From Rhodocyclaceae bacterium (GTDB lineage: Bacteria; Pseudomonadota; Gammaproteobacteria; Burkholderiales; Rhodocyclaceae): 54,670 bases of DNA. The notes beneath the pieces are model-generated. The model saw nothing but the letters and a program-made list of their open reading frames with translations. It did no database searches and was not told the DNA's origin. A program made the translations under genes and the position numbers. The stretch spans positions 1 through 54,670 of the forward strand of contig JAQTNK010000029.1 in NCBI GenBank assembly GCA_028713915.1, read 5' to 3'. Below are positions 15,874 to 26,915 of this stretch, in pieces; positions within the stretch are counted from its first letter, which is position 1; each line of letters starts with the position of its first letter.

Positions 15874-18519
15874 ATGACCCTTCCGGCCGCCGTTCTGCAA
15901 TGCTCGCGCTATCTTGCGCGCTTGCTCGAAAGCCGGCCCGAGCTGGCCCGCGAAGTGGCGACCGGCCGGCCCTGGCCGCTGCGCGCGGAGGCATTGCGCG
16001 CCTGGCTCGCCGCCGCGCCGCTCGACGAAGAAACGCTCAAGCCGGCGCTGCGGCAGCTGAAGAAGCGCGCCTTTGCCCACATCGCCGCGCAGGACCTCGG
16101 CGGCGGGGCGTCCCTGGCCGAAGTCATGGAAGCCATGAGCGCGCTGGCCGATGTCGCCATCGACACCGCCCTGCCGGTGCTGGCGGCGGCGCAGCAGGCA
16201 CGTTACGGCGCGCCGCGCAACAGCCAGGGCGCGGAGCAGCAGCTGATCGTCGTCGGCATGGGCAAGCTCGGCGGGCGCGAGCTCAACGTCTCGTCCGACA
16301 TCGACCTCATCTTCGTCTATCCCGAAGACGGCGAGACGGACGGCGCGCGATCGATCTCGAACTTCGAATATTTCACGCGCCTCGGGCGCAGCCTCATCAA
16401 CGCCATCGCGGAGAGCACCGGCGACGGCCAGGTCTTTCGCGTCGACATGCGGCTGCGGCCCGACGGCGAATCCGGCCCGCTGGTCTGCTCGTTCGAGATG
16501 CTGGAAAACTATTTCGTCACCCAGGGCCGCGAGTGGGAGCGCTATGCCTGGATCAAGGCGCGGCCCCTGACGGGTGACCGCCACGACGAGCTCGAAGCCA
16601 TCCGCCGGCCCTTCGTCTTCCGCAAGTATCTCGACTTCGGCGCCATCGACGCCATGCGCGGCCTGCATGCGCAGATCCGCCGCGAAGTGGCGAAGAAGGA
16701 CATGGCCAACAACGTCAAGCTCGGCCCCGGCGGCATTCGCGAAATCGAATTCATCGCCCAGGTCTTCCAGCTGATCCGCGGCGGCCGCGACCGCAGCCTG
16801 CAGATCAAGCCGACGCTGCAGGTGCTGCATCTGCTGGTCGAACGCGGCCAGCTCGCCGCCGACGTCGTCGGCGAACTGGCCGTCGCCTACGACTTCCTGC
16901 GCCGCCTCGAACACCGGCTGCAATACCTCGACGACGCGCAAACGCACAGCCTGCCCGAAGGGGCGGCCGACCAGGCGCTGCTGGCGCGGGCCATGGGCTT
17001 TTCCTCCTACGCCGCGCTGCTGGTGGAGCTCGACGATCATCGCCAGAACGTCTCGCGGCATTTCGAGGCCGTGTTCACCGACCCCAACGCCTCGCACCAC
17101 GAGTTCGACGGCATCTGGAGCGGCGCCGACGGCCACGCCGACAGCCTGGCGCAGCTCGGCTTCAGGGATGTGGCGAGCGCCTGCCAGCGGCTTTCCGGCG
17201 TGCGCGCCGGCAGCCGCTACCAGCAGCTCTCGGACGTCGCCAAGGGGCGCTTCGACACGCTGGTGCCGCGCGTCATCGAAGCCGCCGCGGCGACTGCCGA
17301 TCCCGACGCCACGCTGGCGCGCTGCCTCGACCTGCTCGAAGCCGTCTCGCGCCGCGCCGCCTACCTCGCGCTGCTGCTGCAGTATCCGCAGGCGCTGGCG
17401 AAGCTCGCGCACATTGCCGGCAGCTCGAGCTGGGCGGCCAACTACCTGCTGCGCCACCCGATCCTGCTCGACGAACTGCTCGACGCCCGCGGCCTCGAAG
17501 CGGCGCCCGACTGGCCGGCCTTCCGCCATGAACTCGACGCCCGCCTCGACGAAGCCGAGCCCGACGTCGAGCGCCAGATGGACCTGATGCGCGAAGCCCA
17601 CCACGCGCAAGTGTTCCGCCTGCTGGCGCAGGACCTTGCCGGCCTGCTGCCGCTGGAGCGGCTTTCCGACCATCTCTCGGAACTGGCCGACATCATCGTC
17701 GACCTCACCATCAAGTACGCCTGGCGCAAGCTCACGCCGCGCCATCGCGAGGTGCCGCGCTTCGCCGTCGTCAGCTACGGCAAGCTCGGCGGCAAGGAAC
17801 TCGGCTACGCCTCCGACCTCGACATGATCTTCCTCTTCGACGACGATCATGCCGATGCGACGCAGATCTACTCGAAGCTGGCGCGGCGCATCATCACCTG
17901 GCTCGACACGCGCACCTCCGCCGGCCAATTGTTCGAAACCGACCTGCGCCTGCGGCCCAACGGCGATTCGGGCCTGGTCGTCACGTCGCTGGAATCATTC
18001 CGCCGCTACCAGCTCGAAGCGGCCTGGGTGTGGGAACACCAGGCCCTGACGCGCGCCCGTTTTTCGGCCGGCGACGTCGCCATCGGCCAGGCCTTCCACG
18101 AAATCCGCATCGAAATCCTGCGCCAGCGGCGCGATCTGGCGGAACTCAAGCGCGAAGTGCAGGCGATGCGGCAGAAGATGTACGACGCATTCGCCGGCAA
18201 GAGCGAACTGTTCGACCTCAAGCACGATGCCGGCGGCCTCATCGACGTCGAGTTCATCGTCCAGGCGCTGGTGCTCGGCCACGCCTGCGATCATGCCGAA
18301 CTCGCCGCCAATCGCGGCAACATCGCGCTGCTGCGGAGCGCCGCCGAAAAGGGACTGATCCCGTCGCCGCTGGCCGAGAGCGTGCGCGACGCCTACCGCG
18401 AATACCGCCGCATGCAGCACGCCCTGCGCCTCAACAACGCCGCCAGCCGCGTCGACCCGGCGCTGGTGGCCGACAAGGTCGCGGCGGTGCGGGCGCTCTG
18501 GAGCTATGTGTTCGGATGA
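15874..18519 (+). CDS. glnE: Bifunctional glutamine synthetase adenylyltransferase/adenylyl-removing enzyme
   Basis: An 881-residue protein with two nucleotidyltransferase domains. The N-terminal adenylyl-removing domain has [20 protein letters not shown] (about residues 130-150). The C-terminal adenylylating domain has [20 protein letters not shown] (about 635-655). Both Asp-x-Asp pairs are intact, so both activities should be present. GlnE attaches AMP to glutamine synthetase, or removes it, in response to PII and glutamine. The ATG at 15874 (MTLPAAVLQ) is preferred over a GTG at 15808 that lies in the yhdP intergenic space. A TACAAT hexamer at 15835-15840 could be its -10 element. The divergence from yhdP is conserved in related bacteria. 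Confidence 0.95.
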   Translation: MTLPAAVLQCSRYLARLLESRPELAREVATGRPWPLRAEALRAWLAAAPLDEETLKPALRQLKKRAFAHIAAQDLGGGASLAEVMEAMSALADVAIDTALPVLAAAQQARYGAPRNSQGAEQQLIVVGMGKLGGRELNVSSDIDLIFVYPEDGETDGARSISNFEYFTRLGRSLINAIAESTGDGQVFRVDMRLRPDGESGPLVCSFEMLENYFVTQGREWERYAWIKARPLTGDRHDELEAIRRPFVFRKYLDFGAIDAMRGLHAQIRREVAKKDMANNVKLGPGGIREIEFIAQVFQLIRGGRDRSLQIKPTLQVLHLLVERGQLAADVVGELAVAYDFLRRLEHRLQYLDDAQTHSLPEGAADQALLARAMGFSSYAALLVELDDHRQNVSRHFEAVFTDPNASHHEFDGIWSGADGHADSLAQLGFRDVASACQRLSGVRAGSRYQQLSDVAKGRFDTLVPRVIEAAAATADPDATLARCLDLLEAVSRRAAYLALLLQYPQALAKLAHIAGSSSWAANYLLRHPILLDELLDARGLEAAPDWPAFRHELDARLDEAEPDVERQMDLMREAHHAQVFRLLAQDLAGLLPLERLSDHLSELADIIVDLTIKYAWRKLTPRHREVPRFAVVSYGKLGGKELGYASDLDMIFLFDDDHADATQIYSKLARRIITWLDTRTSAGQLFETDLRLRPNGDSGLVVTSLESFRRYQLEAAWVWEHQALTRARFSAGDVAIGQAFHEIRIEILRQRRDLAELKREVQAMRQKMYDAFAGKSELFDLKHDAGGLIDVEFIVQALVLGHACDHAELAANRGNIALLRSAAEKGLIPSPLAESVRDAYREYRRMQHALRLNNAASRVDPALVADKVAAVRALWSYVFG

Positions 18520-18528
18520 AAAACCTTC

Positions 18529-18608
18529 ACCGCCGAGGCGCCGAGGCGCAGAGGAAAACCAGGAGGACATCCTCCTTGATTTCTCGGCGCCTCGGCGTCT
18601 CGGCGGTT
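18529..18608. repeat. Palindromic intergenic repeat, copy 3
   Basis: The left arm at 18529-18553 (core CGCCGAGGCGCCGAGGCGC) and the right arm at 18583-18608 (core GGCGCCTCGGCGTCTCGGCG) are near-complementary, with one or two changes. The element starts 10 bp after the glnE stop and ends 24 bp before the argJ start. The central about 30 bases (AGGAGGACATCCTCC) hold a second small palindrome. Same family as the copies at 5818, 11050 and 21661. Confidence 0.85.
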
Positions 18609-18631
18609 ACTCATCAATTGGAGAATCCTGC

Positions 18632-19855
18632 ATGCCCGTGAACTACAGCACCCCCGCCCCCGACCAGATCCACGCCGTCGCCGGCGTCCGCCTCGGGGTC
18701 GCCGAAGCCGGCATCCGCAAGGCCGATCGCCGCGACCTGACGCTCATCGAACTGGCGCCCGGCAGCGCGGTTGCCGGCGTGTTTACGCAGAACCGCTTTT
18801 GCGCCGCGCCGGTCCATGTATGCAAACAGCATCTGGCGACGCACGCCATCCGCGCGCTGGTCATCAATACCGGCATCGCCAACGCCGGCACCGGCGAGCC
18901 GGGGCTGGCGGCCGCCAACGCCACCTGCGCCGCGGCGGCGATGCTGCTGGACCTGCGCGCCGACCAGGTGCTGCCCTTCTCCACCGGCGTCATCATGGAG
19001 CCGCTGCCGGTCGAGCGCCTCAAGGCCGGCCTGCCGGCCGCGCAAGCGGGCCTCAGGGCCGACGGCTGGTTCGACGCTGCCCACGGCATCATGACGACGG
19101 ACACGGTCGCCAAGGTCGCCTCGAAGCGCGTCAGCATCGGCGGCCAGAGCGTCACCGTCACGGGCATCTCCAAGGGCGCCGGCATGATCAAGCCGAACAT
19201 GGCGACCATGCTCGGCTTCGTCGCCACCGATGCCGCCGTCGGCCAGCCGATGCTGGAGCGGCTGGTCAAGGAAGTCGCCGACGAGTCGTTCAACTGCGTC
19301 ACCGTCGACGGCGACACCTCGACCAACGATTCCTTCATCCTGATCGCCACCGGCCGCGGCGAAGCGCGCTTCGAGTCCGTCGGCGCCGCCGGCTGGGACG
19401 AGTTCAAGGCCGCCGTCACGGCCGTGGCGCGCGAACTGGCGCAGGCCATCGTGCGCGACGGCGAAGGCGCCACCAAGTTCATCGAAATCGCCGTCGCAGG
19501 CAGCCGCAGCCGCGAGGAAGCCAAGGCCGTCGGCTACGCCGTCGCGCACTCGCCGCTGGTGAAGACCGCTTTCTTCGCCTCCGACCCCAACCTCGGCCGC
19601 ATCCTCGGCGCCATCGGCAACGCCGGCATCGCCGATCTCGACGTGGCGAAAGTGAAGTTGTGGCTCGGCGACGTGCTGGTCGCCGCAGACGGCGGCCGCG
19701 CCGCCAGCTACCGCGAGGAGGACGGCGCCCGCGTCATGCAGCCGGCCGAGATCGCCGTGCGCGTCGACCTCGGCCGCGGCAGCCACGCCGCCAAGGTGTG
19801 GACCTGCGACCTCTCCTACGACTACGTCAAGATCAACGCCGACTACCGCTCATGA
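18632..19855 (+). CDS. argJ: Bifunctional glutamate N-acetyltransferase/amino-acid acetyltransferase ArgJ
   Basis: 407 residues. ArgJ transfers acetyl from N-acetylornithine to glutamate, recycling the acetyl group in arginine synthesis, and in bifunctional forms also uses acetyl-CoA. The self-cleavage site is visible as [14 protein letters not shown]; the threonine at about residue 192 becomes the N-terminal nucleophile of the beta chain. The N-terminal oxyanion and substrate motifs ([25 protein letters not shown]) are present. The ATG at 18632 follows TTGGAGAATCCTGC. The ATGA overlap with the next gene indicates coupling. Mono- versus bifunctional character cannot be told from sequence alone. 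Confidence 0.95.
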   Translation: MPVNYSTPAPDQIHAVAGVRLGVAEAGIRKADRRDLTLIELAPGSAVAGVFTQNRFCAAPVHVCKQHLATHAIRALVINTGIANAGTGEPGLAAANATCAAAAMLLDLRADQVLPFSTGVIMEPLPVERLKAGLPAAQAGLRADGWFDAAHGIMTTDTVAKVASKRVSIGGQSVTVTGISKGAGMIKPNMATMLGFVATDAAVGQPMLERLVKEVADESFNCVTVDGDTSTNDSFILIATGRGEARFESVGAAGWDEFKAAVTAVARELAQAIVRDGEGATKFIEIAVAGSRSREEAKAVGYAVAHSPLVKTAFFASDPNLGRILGAIGNAGIADLDVAKVKLWLGDVLVAADGGRAASYREEDGARVMQPAEIAVRVDLGRGSHAAKVWTCDLSYDYVKINADYRS

Positions 19856-20478
19856 ACCCGCTCTGGCTGGCGCTGGCGTGGCTGGGCTACGCCGCGCTGC
19901 ATTCGATCCTGGCGTCGTTCGCCGTCAAGGCATGGACGGCGCGGCGCTGGCCCGGCTTCGCGCCCTGGTACCGGCTGAGCTTCAACGCCGTCGCCTGCGC
20001 CACGCTGCTGCCGATCCTCTGGCTGAGCTATGCGATCGAGGCGCCGATGCTCTGGCAATGGCAGGGACCGTGGCGCTGGCTGTCCGATGGGCTGGCCGTC
20101 GCCGCGCTGGCGGGCTTCGCCGTCACCGCGCGCTGGTACGACATGGCCACTTTTCTCGGCCTGCGCCAGATCCGCGAAGGCGACCGCCAGCCCGACGGCC
20201 ACGAAGGCTTCCGGCTCTCGCCCTTGCACCGCTACGTGCGCCATCCCTGGTATTCGTTCGGCCTGGTGCTGGTGTGGACGGGCGACAAGAACCTGCCGCT
20301 GCTGGTCTCGGCGCTGGCGATCAGCGCCTATTTCGTCATCGGCTCGCGCCTGGAGGAGAAGAAGCTGCTGGCGCTCCACGGCGACGCCTACCGCCGCTAC
20401 ATGGCGCGCGTGCCGGGGCTCATCCCCTTGCCGTGGAAATGCCTGAGCGCGGCGGAGGCGAAACGAATCGCCGGCTAG
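19852..20478 (+). CDS. Isoprenylcysteine carboxyl methyltransferase-like membrane protein
   Basis: A 208-residue integral membrane protein with about five membrane segments. The C-terminal part carries the family pattern [16 protein letters not shown], then [13 protein letters not shown] and [16 protein letters not shown], which form the SAM-binding and catalytic region in ICMT/PEMT-like methyltransferases and in NnrU-type proteins. The substrate is unknown, and many bacterial members are uncharacterised. It overlaps argJ by 4 bp (ATGA), but a link to arginine synthesis is unlikely. Its TAG stop overlaps the TAG of the convergent apaG gene within a single CTAG. Confidence 0.82.
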   Translation: MNPLWLALAWLGYAALHSILASFAVKAWTARRWPGFAPWYRLSFNAVACATLLPILWLSYAIEAPMLWQWQGPWRWLSDGLAVAALAGFAVTARWYDMATFLGLRQIREGDRQPDGHEGFRLSPLHRYVRHPWYSFGLVLVWTGDKNLPLLVSALAISAYFVIGSRLEEKKLLALHGDAYRRYMARVPGLIPLPWKCLSAAEAKRIAG

Positions 20479-20858
20479 TGCAGCGTGCGCGGCATCGACA
20501 GCACGAATTCCGCGATCGGCGCTTCGAACTGCACGCCGTCCTCGGCCGTCAGCTGGTAGCTGCCTTTCATGGTGCCCACCGGCGTCGCCAGGGCGCAGCC
20601 GCTGGTGTACTCGAAGCTCTGCCCCGGCTGCAGCAGCGGCTGGTGGCCGACGACGCCGAGGCCGCGCACTTCCTGGACGGTGCCGTCGCCGTCGGTGATG
20701 ATCCAGTGGCGCGAGATCAACTGTGCCGCGACGGTGCCGACGTTGCTGATGGCGATCGTATAGGAAAAAACGTGGCGTCCAGCCTCGCCATCCGACTGGT
20801 CCGCCAGGTATTGGGTTCGCACCCGCACCTCGATCGCGTATTTCTTCGCTTCGGCCAT
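20475..20858 (-). CDS. apaG: ApaG domain protein
   Basis: A 127-residue single-domain protein with the fibronectin-III-like ApaG fold. Recognisable stretches are YAIEVRVRTQYLADQS, GTVQEVRGLGVVGHQPLL, FEYTSGCALATPVGTMKGSY and [10 protein letters not shown]. ApaG has been linked to cobalt/magnesium tolerance in enterics; its biochemical role is not settled. The length equals the usual about 125 residues. It is divergent from rpe across 110 bp of relatively AT-rich DNA (20859-20968), which must hold both promoters; no convincing -35/-10 pair could be assigned. Confidence 0.95.
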   Translation of the reverse strand: MAEAKKYAIEVRVRTQYLADQSDGEAGRHVFSYTIAISNVGTVAAQLISRHWIITDGDGTVQEVRGLGVVGHQPLLQPGQSFEYTSGCALATPVGTMKGSYQLTAEDGVQFEAPIAEFVLSMPRTLH

Positions 20859-20968
20859 GATCGCTTTATATCACAGCGACTTGCTTATGCTATTCATCAA
20901 AAAAAATTACCGGGCCTGATGAACGGGGCCGCTAAAATCGCCGCATCCAAATCGACGAGACCGGCGCC

Positions 20969-21661
20969 ATGTCCAACCCTGCCTACCTGATCGCCCCGAG
21001 CATACTCTCCGCCAACTTCGCCCGGCTCGGCGAAGAAGTCGACAACGTCATCAAAGCCGGCGCCGACATCGTGCATTTCGACGTCATGGACAACCATTAC
21101 GTGCCCAATCTCACGATCGGCCCGCTGGTGTGCGAAGCGCTGCGCAAGCACGGCGTCACCGCGCCCATCGACGTGCACCTGATGGTCAAGCCCGTCGATC
21201 GCATCATCCCGGACTTCGCCAAGGCCGGCGCCACCTACATCACCTTCCACCCGGAAGCCTCCGAGCACATCGACCGCACCATCGGCCTGATCCGCGAGGC
21301 CGGCTGCAAGCCCGGCCTGGTGTTCAATCCGGCAACGCCGCTGGACGTGCTCGAATGGACGCTGGAGAAGCTCGACATGGTGCTGCTGATGAGCGTGAAC
21401 CCCGGCTTCGGCGGCCAGAAGTTCATCCCGCACGTGCTGGAGAAGGCGCGCAAAGTGCGCCAGATGATCGACGCGCGCGGCTTGGACATCCGCATCGAAA
21501 TCGACGGCGGCGTCGGCCCGGCCAATATCCGCGAAGTAGCGCAGGCCGGCGTGGACACTTTCGTCGCCGGCTCGGCTGTCTTCGGCGCCGGCAAGGAAAC
21601 CGACCCGCATCGCTACGACTCGGTGATCGCGGCGATGCGCGCGGAATTGGCCAAGGCTTGA
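20969..21661 (+). CDS. rpe: Ribulose-phosphate 3-epimerase
   Basis: A 230-residue TIM-barrel enzyme that interconverts ribulose 5-phosphate and xylulose 5-phosphate in the pentose phosphate or Calvin pathways. Landmarks are [17 protein letters not shown], the metal and catalytic residues in [11 protein letters not shown] (Asp, His), [20 protein letters not shown] and IEIDGGVGP. It heads the cluster rpe-gph-trpEGDC that is conserved in betaproteobacteria. Its stop codon abuts the left arm of a palindromic repeat, so its mRNA 3' end is probably shaped by that hairpin. Confidence 0.97.
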   Translation: MSNPAYLIAPSILSANFARLGEEVDNVIKAGADIVHFDVMDNHYVPNLTIGPLVCEALRKHGVTAPIDVHLMVKPVDRIIPDFAKAGATYITFHPEASEHIDRTIGLIREAGCKPGLVFNPATPLDVLEWTLEKLDMVLLMSVNPGFGGQKFIPHVLEKARKVRQMIDARGLDIRIEIDGGVGPANIREVAQAGVDTFVAGSAVFGAGKETDPHRYDSVIAAMRAELAKA

Positions 21662-21733
21662 ACCGCCGAGGCGCCGAGACGCCGAGAAGACCAGGGCATT
21701 AATTCTTTTCGGCGTCTCGGCGCCTCGGCGGTT
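21661..21733. repeat. Palindromic intergenic repeat, copy 4
   Basis: The arms at 21661-21690 and 21704-21733 pair over 30 bp with one mismatch; the outer 25 bp are exact. The core is CGCCGAGGCGCCGAGACGCC, the same as copy 1. The element begins on the last base of the rpe stop codon and ends 8 bp before the gph start, filling the whole intergenic gap. This is the best-preserved copy. Confidence 0.9.
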
Positions 21734-21741
21734 CGACACCC

Positions 21742-22425
21742 ATGAATTCCCCTCTTTGCGTCAAAGCCGTCCTCATCGACCTCGACGGCACGCTGCTCGA
21801 TACCGTTCTCGACCTGCATGCGGCGGCCAACGCCATGCTGCGCGAGCTCGGCCGCGCCGAGGTCGAGATCGAAGCCATCCGCGCCTACGTCGGCCGCGGC
21901 ATCCCCAATCTCATCAAGCGCTGCCTCGCCGGCCGGCTCGACGCCGCCGACGATCCGGCGCCGCCGCCTGACGCCGCGCTCACTTCGTTCCGCCGTCATT
22001 ACGCGGAATTCAACGGCCGCGCCACCACCGTCTACCCGGGCGCGCTCGAGGGGCTGAAAGCCTTGCGCGCCAAGGGATTGCCGCTGGCCTGCATCACCAA
22101 CAAGACGGCGGCGTTCACCGCGCCGCTGCTCGCGCACACCGGCCTCGCCGGCTTCTTCGATGTCGTCGTCGCCGGCGACACGCTGCCCAAGGCGAAGCCC
22201 GATCCGATGCCGCTGGTCTGGGCCTGCGGCCGCATCGGCGCGAAGCCGCAAGAGGCCCTGGTGATCGGCGATTCCATCAACGACTATCTGGCCGCCCGCG
22301 CCGCGGGCTGCGCCGTCTTCCTCGTGCCCTACGGCTACAACGAGGGCCGCGATGTGCGCAAACTGGAATGCGATGCTATAGTTGCCACACTTTTCGATGC
22401 CGCACAGATCATCGTATCCGCATAG
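21742..22425 (+). CDS. gph: Phosphoglycolate phosphatase (HAD family)
   Basis: A 227-residue HAD hydrolase. Motif I is LIDLDGTLLDT, motif II ACITNKT, the motif III lysine lies in PKAKPDP, and motif IV is VIGDSINDYLAA. It dephosphorylates 2-phosphoglycolate arising from DNA repair or oxygenation reactions. Pairing with rpe upstream and trpE downstream is typical. The stop TAG lies only 2 bp before the trp leader ATG, so the trp leader may be reached by ribosomes ending on gph. A TATAGT at 22377-22382 inside its 3' end is a possible -10 for a trp-specific promoter, with no good -35. Confidence 0.93.
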   Translation: MNSPLCVKAVLIDLDGTLLDTVLDLHAAANAMLRELGRAEVEIEAIRAYVGRGIPNLIKRCLAGRLDAADDPAPPPDAALTSFRRHYAEFNGRATTVYPGALEGLKALRAKGLPLACITNKTAAFTAPLLAHTGLAGFFDVVVAGDTLPKAKPDPMPLVWACGRIGAKPQEALVIGDSINDYLAARAAGCAVFLVPYGYNEGRDVRKLECDAIVATLFDAAQIIVSA

Positions 22426-22427
22426 CC

Positions 22428-22511
22428 ATGCAACGCCTTAACCTGCAATCGACGAAGAAATACGCCCTCGGGGCGGAGGCCTGGCCCTGGCGCCCCTGGC
22501 GCTGGCTGTAG
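22428..22511 (+). CDS. trpL: trp operon leader peptide (trpL)
   Basis: A 27-residue open frame beginning [12 protein letters not shown] and ending WPWRPWRWL, then TAG. It contains four tryptophan codons within eight codons (TGG at 22482, 22488, 22497 and 22503), an extreme enrichment just upstream of trpE. This is the hallmark of a transcription-attenuation leader: ribosomes stall at the Trp codons when charged tRNA-Trp is scarce. There is no strong ribosome site of its own, but gph ends 2 bp before, which suggests re-initiation. The peptide was too short to be picked up by length-based gene calling. Confidence 0.85.
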   Translation: MQRLNLQSTKKYALGAEAWPWRPWRWL

Positions 22512-22557
22512 CTTCGCCCGCGCGGCGCATTCGCACCTTGCCGCGCACCCTTCTTCG
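22471..22557 (+). promoter_or_regulatory. Candidate trp attenuator
   Basis: GGGCGGAGGC at 22471-22480 can pair with GCTTCGCCC at 22511-22519, bracketing the Trp codons. The stem GCGCGGC (22520-22526) with GCCGCGC (22540-22546) is followed by the pyrimidine-rich ACCCTTCTTCGTT and would be the terminator-like hairpin. The two stems abut at 22519/22520, so they could form in sequence or compete if the pairing extends. The weak T-run means termination strength is uncertain. The trpE ribosome site TGTGGAG follows at about 22564-22570. Confidence 0.6.
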
Positions 22558-22575
22558 TTGCATTGTGGAGTTGCC

Positions 22576-24051
<1,476 letters not shown>

Positions 24052-24064
24052 CGAGGAGACGACC

Positions 24065-24631
24065 ATGCTATTGATGATCGACAACTACGATTCCTTCACC
24101 TACAACCTGGTGCAGTATTTCGGCGAGCTCGGCGAGGACGTGCGCGTCTATCGCAACGATGCGATCACGCTGAAGGAAATCGCCGCCATGCAGCCGGACC
24201 GCATCGTCGTTTCGCCCGGTCCCTGCACGCCGGCGCAGGCCGGCATCTCGGTCGCCGCGATCAGGGAATTCGCCGGCAAGGTGCCGCTGCTCGGCGTCTG
24301 CCTCGGCCACCAGGCCATCGGCGAAGCTTTCGGCGGCCGCATCGTGCACGCCGCCAAGCCCATGCACGGCAAGGTATCAAAGGTGCATCACCTGGATCAG
24401 GGCGTATTCAAGGGCTTGCCCAATCCGCTCACGGCGACGCGCTACCACTCGCTCGCCATCGAGCGCGCGACGCTGCCGGAGTGCCTGGAAATCACCGCCT
24501 GGACGGATGACGGCGAGATCATGGGCGTGCGCCACAAGGAGTTCGCGGTCGAAGGCGTGCAGTTCCATCCCGAATCCATCATGACCGAGCGCGGCCACGA
24601 CCTGCTCGACAACTTCCTCAAGGGAGCCTGA
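24065..24631 (+). CDS. trpG: Anthranilate synthase component II (glutamine amidotransferase)
   Basis: A 188-residue class I glutamine amidotransferase subunit. The nucleophile elbow is [17 protein letters not shown] and the His/Glu pair is in [11 protein letters not shown]. It starts [19 protein letters not shown], the standard TrpG/PabA N-terminus, preceded by GAGGAGACGACC. It feeds ammonia to TrpE and may also serve PabB in folate synthesis, as no separate pabA is seen. The trpD start follows its stop directly. Confidence 0.97.
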   Translation: MLLMIDNYDSFTYNLVQYFGELGEDVRVYRNDAITLKEIAAMQPDRIVVSPGPCTPAQAGISVAAIREFAGKVPLLGVCLGHQAIGEAFGGRIVHAAKPMHGKVSKVHHLDQGVFKGLPNPLTATRYHSLAIERATLPECLEITAWTDDGEIMGVRHKEFAVEGVQFHPESIMTERGHDLLDNFLKGA

Positions 24632-24632
24632 G

Positions 24633-25661
24633 ATGATCACGCCACAGGAAGCGCTCCAGCGCACCATCGAGCACCGCGAAATCTTCCACGACGAAATGCT
24701 GCATCTGATGCGCCTCATCATGGGCGGCGAAATCTCGCCGGTCATGACTGCCGCCATCCTGACCGGGCTGCGCACGAAGAAGGAAACCATCGGCGAAATC
24801 GCCGCCGCGGCGATGGTGATGCGCGAGCTGTGCACCAAGGTCGCGGCGCCGCACAACCCGCACTTCGTCGACATCGTCGGCACCGGCGGCGACTCGGCCC
24901 ACACGTTCAACATCTCCACCGCCTCGGCCTTCGTCGCCGCGGCGGCGGGGGCGACGGTCGCCAAGCACGGCGGGCGCAGCGTTTCCTCGAAGTCCGGCTC
25001 GGCCGACGTGCTCGAAGCGCTCGGCGCCAACATCAACCTGCCCGCGCCGCAAGTGGCCGAGTGCATCGCCGCCGTCGGCATGGGTTTCATGTTCGCGCCC
25101 AACCACCATCCGGCGATGAAGAACGTCGCCCCGGTGCGCAAGGAAATGGGCGTGCGCACGATTTTCAACATCCTCGGCCCGCTGACCAACCCCGCCGGCG
25201 CGCCCAACACGCTGATGGGCGTGTTCCACCCCGACCTCGTCGGCATCCAGGTGCGCGTCATGCAGCGCCTCGGCGCCGGCCACGTGCTGGTGGTCTGGGG
25301 AAAGGACGGCATGGACGAAGTCTCGCTCGGCGCGACCACCCTGGTCGGCGAACTCAAGAACAACGAGATCCTCGAATACGAAATCCATCCCGAGGACTTC
25401 GGTCTGCAGATGATGTCCAACCGCGGCCTGCGCGTCGCCGACGCGCAGGAATCCAAGGCCATGCTGATCGGCGCGCTGGAGAACCAGCCCGGCACGCCGC
25501 GCGAGATCGTCGCGCTGAACGCCGGCACCGCGCTCTACGCCGCCAACAAGGCCGACTCCATCGGCGCCGGCATCGCGCTGGCCCGCGAAACCATCGCCAG
25601 CGGCGCGGCGCGGAAGAAGCTCGACGAGTTCGTGCAATTCACGCGGAAATTCGCATGTTGA
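24633..25661 (+). CDS. trpD: Anthranilate phosphoribosyltransferase
   Basis: 342 residues. It transfers phosphoribose from PRPP to anthranilate. The PRPP loop [19 protein letters not shown], the [20 protein letters not shown] region and [13 protein letters not shown] are all present. The length is normal. In this operon the next gene would be expected to be trpC within a few bases; instead a hicBA pair of about 430 bp sits between trpD and trpC. The trpD C-terminus looks complete ([13 protein letters not shown]), so the insertion did not damage it. Confidence 0.97.
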   Translation: MITPQEALQRTIEHREIFHDEMLHLMRLIMGGEISPVMTAAILTGLRTKKETIGEIAAAAMVMRELCTKVAAPHNPHFVDIVGTGGDSAHTFNISTASAFVAAAAGATVAKHGGRSVSSKSGSADVLEALGANINLPAPQVAECIAAVGMGFMFAPNHHPAMKNVAPVRKEMGVRTIFNILGPLTNPAGAPNTLMGVFHPDLVGIQVRVMQRLGAGHVLVVWGKDGMDEVSLGATTLVGELKNNEILEYEIHPEDFGLQMMSNRGLRVADAQESKAMLIGALENQPGTPREIVALNAGTALYAANKADSIGAGIALARETIASGAARKKLDEFVQFTRKFAC

Positions 25662-25697
25662 TACAATGAATCGTCGCTAGGATGCTGGGAGCACATC

Positions 25698-25943
25698 ATG
25701 CAGTATTCCGTCCTGATTGAAGCCGTGACCGACCCGGAGTTTCAACCGGGCTTCTATTACGCTCATATCCCTGCTCTTGATCTCACCACCCACGGCTTTG
25801 GCATAGAGGGTGCCAAAGCCGCGGCACGCGATCTACTCGGCGTCTGGGTCGAGGAAAAGAGGGCGCGCGGAGAACATGTCAGCCGTGAAGTCGATTCCTA
25901 CTTCGCCCGTATCGAGATAGAGGATGCCCTTCTCGGCGCGTGA
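25698..25943 (+). CDS. hicB: HicB-family antitoxin
   Basis: An 81-residue protein. The N-terminal partial RNase-H-like fold is seen in [23 protein letters not shown], followed by [22 protein letters not shown] and a polar C-terminus. This matches HicB antitoxins, which bind and inhibit HicA. It is short and shows no clear C-terminal helix-turn-helix or RHH domain, so autoregulation may be weak or absent. It starts 36 bp after trpD (GGGAGCACATC before the ATG) and overlaps hicA by 20 bp. Order antitoxin-toxin. Its base composition is slightly less GC-biased than that of the trp genes, which hints at acquisition. Confidence 0.83.
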   Translation: MQYSVLIEAVTDPEFQPGFYYAHIPALDLTTHGFGIEGAKAAARDLLGVWVEEKRARGEHVSREVDSYFARIEIEDALLGA

Positions 25944-26130
25944 GGTTCTGCGCCGTCTTCTCAAGGCCGGATTTGCCGAGGTCCGCCAAAGCGGATCGCA
26001 CAAGATATTGCGCCATCCCGATGGCCGCATGACCTACGTCGCCATGCACCCCGGCGACATCCCAACCGGCACATTCCGAACCATCCTTAAGCAGGCGGGC
26101 GTATCCCGCGAGGAATTTGACAATTTATGA
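25924..26130 (+). CDS. hicA: HicA-family mRNA interferase toxin
   Basis: A 68-residue dsRBD-like protein. The catalytic histidine is His26 in [14 protein letters not shown], and [25 protein letters not shown] is the typical C-terminus. HicA cleaves mRNA in a ribosome-independent manner unless held by HicB. All key positions look intact, so the toxin is probably functional. It is encoded between trpD and trpC, and its stop overlaps the trpC start (ATGA at 26127-26130). trpC translation may therefore depend on hicA translation. Confidence 0.9.
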   Translation: MPFSAREVLRRLLKAGFAEVRQSGSHKILRHPDGRMTYVAMHPGDIPTGTFRTILKQAGVSREEFDNL

Positions 26131-26915
26131 GCGATATCCTCAACAAAATCCTCACCGTCAAGCGCGAAGAAGTCGCCGCCGCCAAGGCCGCAAAGCCGCT
26201 GGCGGCGATCCAAGCGGAAGCCGAAGCCCAGCATCCCGCACGCGACTTCGTCGCCGCCATCCGCGCCAAAATCGCCGCCGGCCAGCCCGCAGTCATCGCC
26301 GAGATCAAGAAGGCCAGCCCGTCGAAAGGCGTGCTGCGAGCGGACTTCCGCCCCGCCGACATCGCCGCCGACTACGAGAAGCACGGTGCCGCCTGCCTCT
26401 CCGTGCTCACCGACCGGCAGTTCTTCCAGGGCGCGCCGGAATATTTGCGCGCCGCCCGCAGCGCCTGCGCGCTGCCCGTGCTGCGCAAGGACTTCATGGT
26501 CGACCCCTATCAGGTCGTCGAAGCCCGCGCCATGGGCGCCGACGCCATCCTGCTGATCGTCGCCGCGCTGGACCTCGCGCTAATGCAGGAGATGGAAGAC
26601 CTCGCCGCGGGCCTCGGCATGGCGGTGCTGGTCGAAGCGCACGACGGCAGCGAAGTCGATACCGCGCTCAAGCTCAAGACACCGCTGATCGGCATCAATA
26701 ACCGCAACCTGCGGACTTTCGCCGTTTCGCTGGAGACCACGCTCGGCCAGCTGGAGCGCATCCCGGCCGAGCGCATGGTCGTTACCGAATCCGGCATCCT
26801 CCAGCCGGCCGACGTGGCGCTGATGCGCAGCCGCAGCGTGAATGCCTTTCTTGTCGGCGAAGCCTTCATGCGCGCGGCCTCGCCCGGAGCGGAACTGGCA
26901 CGGCTGTTCGGCTGA
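26127..26915 (+). CDS. trpC: Indole-3-glycerol phosphate synthase
   Basis: A 262-residue TIM barrel that closes the indole ring from CdRP. Landmarks are [13 protein letters not shown] (catalytic Lys), [40 protein letters not shown] and [13 protein letters not shown]. It is a monofunctional trpC; trpF, trpB and trpA are not in the window, consistent with a separate trpFBA cluster in this lineage. The start overlaps the hicA stop, and GCGAGGAATTTG upstream could serve as ribosome site. It is the last gene of the trp transcript. Confidence 0.96.
   Translation: MSDILNKILTVKREEVAAAKAAKPLAAIQAEAEAQHPARDFVAAIRAKIAAGQPAVIAEIKKASPSKGVLRADFRPADIAADYEKHGAACLSVLTDRQFFQGAPEYLRAARSACALPVLRKDFMVDPYQVVEARAMGADAILLIVAALDLALMQEMEDLAAGLGMAVLVEAHDGSEVDTALKLKTPLIGINNRNLRTFAVSLETTLGQLERIPAERMVVTESGILQPADVALMRSRSVNAFLVGEAFMRAASPGAELARLFG

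Noticed and set aside
15793-17928. A 711-codon minus-strand frame opposite glnE
   Set aside because: Shadow of glnE with biased composition and no motif.
20859-20968. Promoters for apaG and rpe in the AT-rich gap
   Set aside because: Several TATAAA/TTGATG-like hexamers exist but none with acceptable spacing; not assigned.
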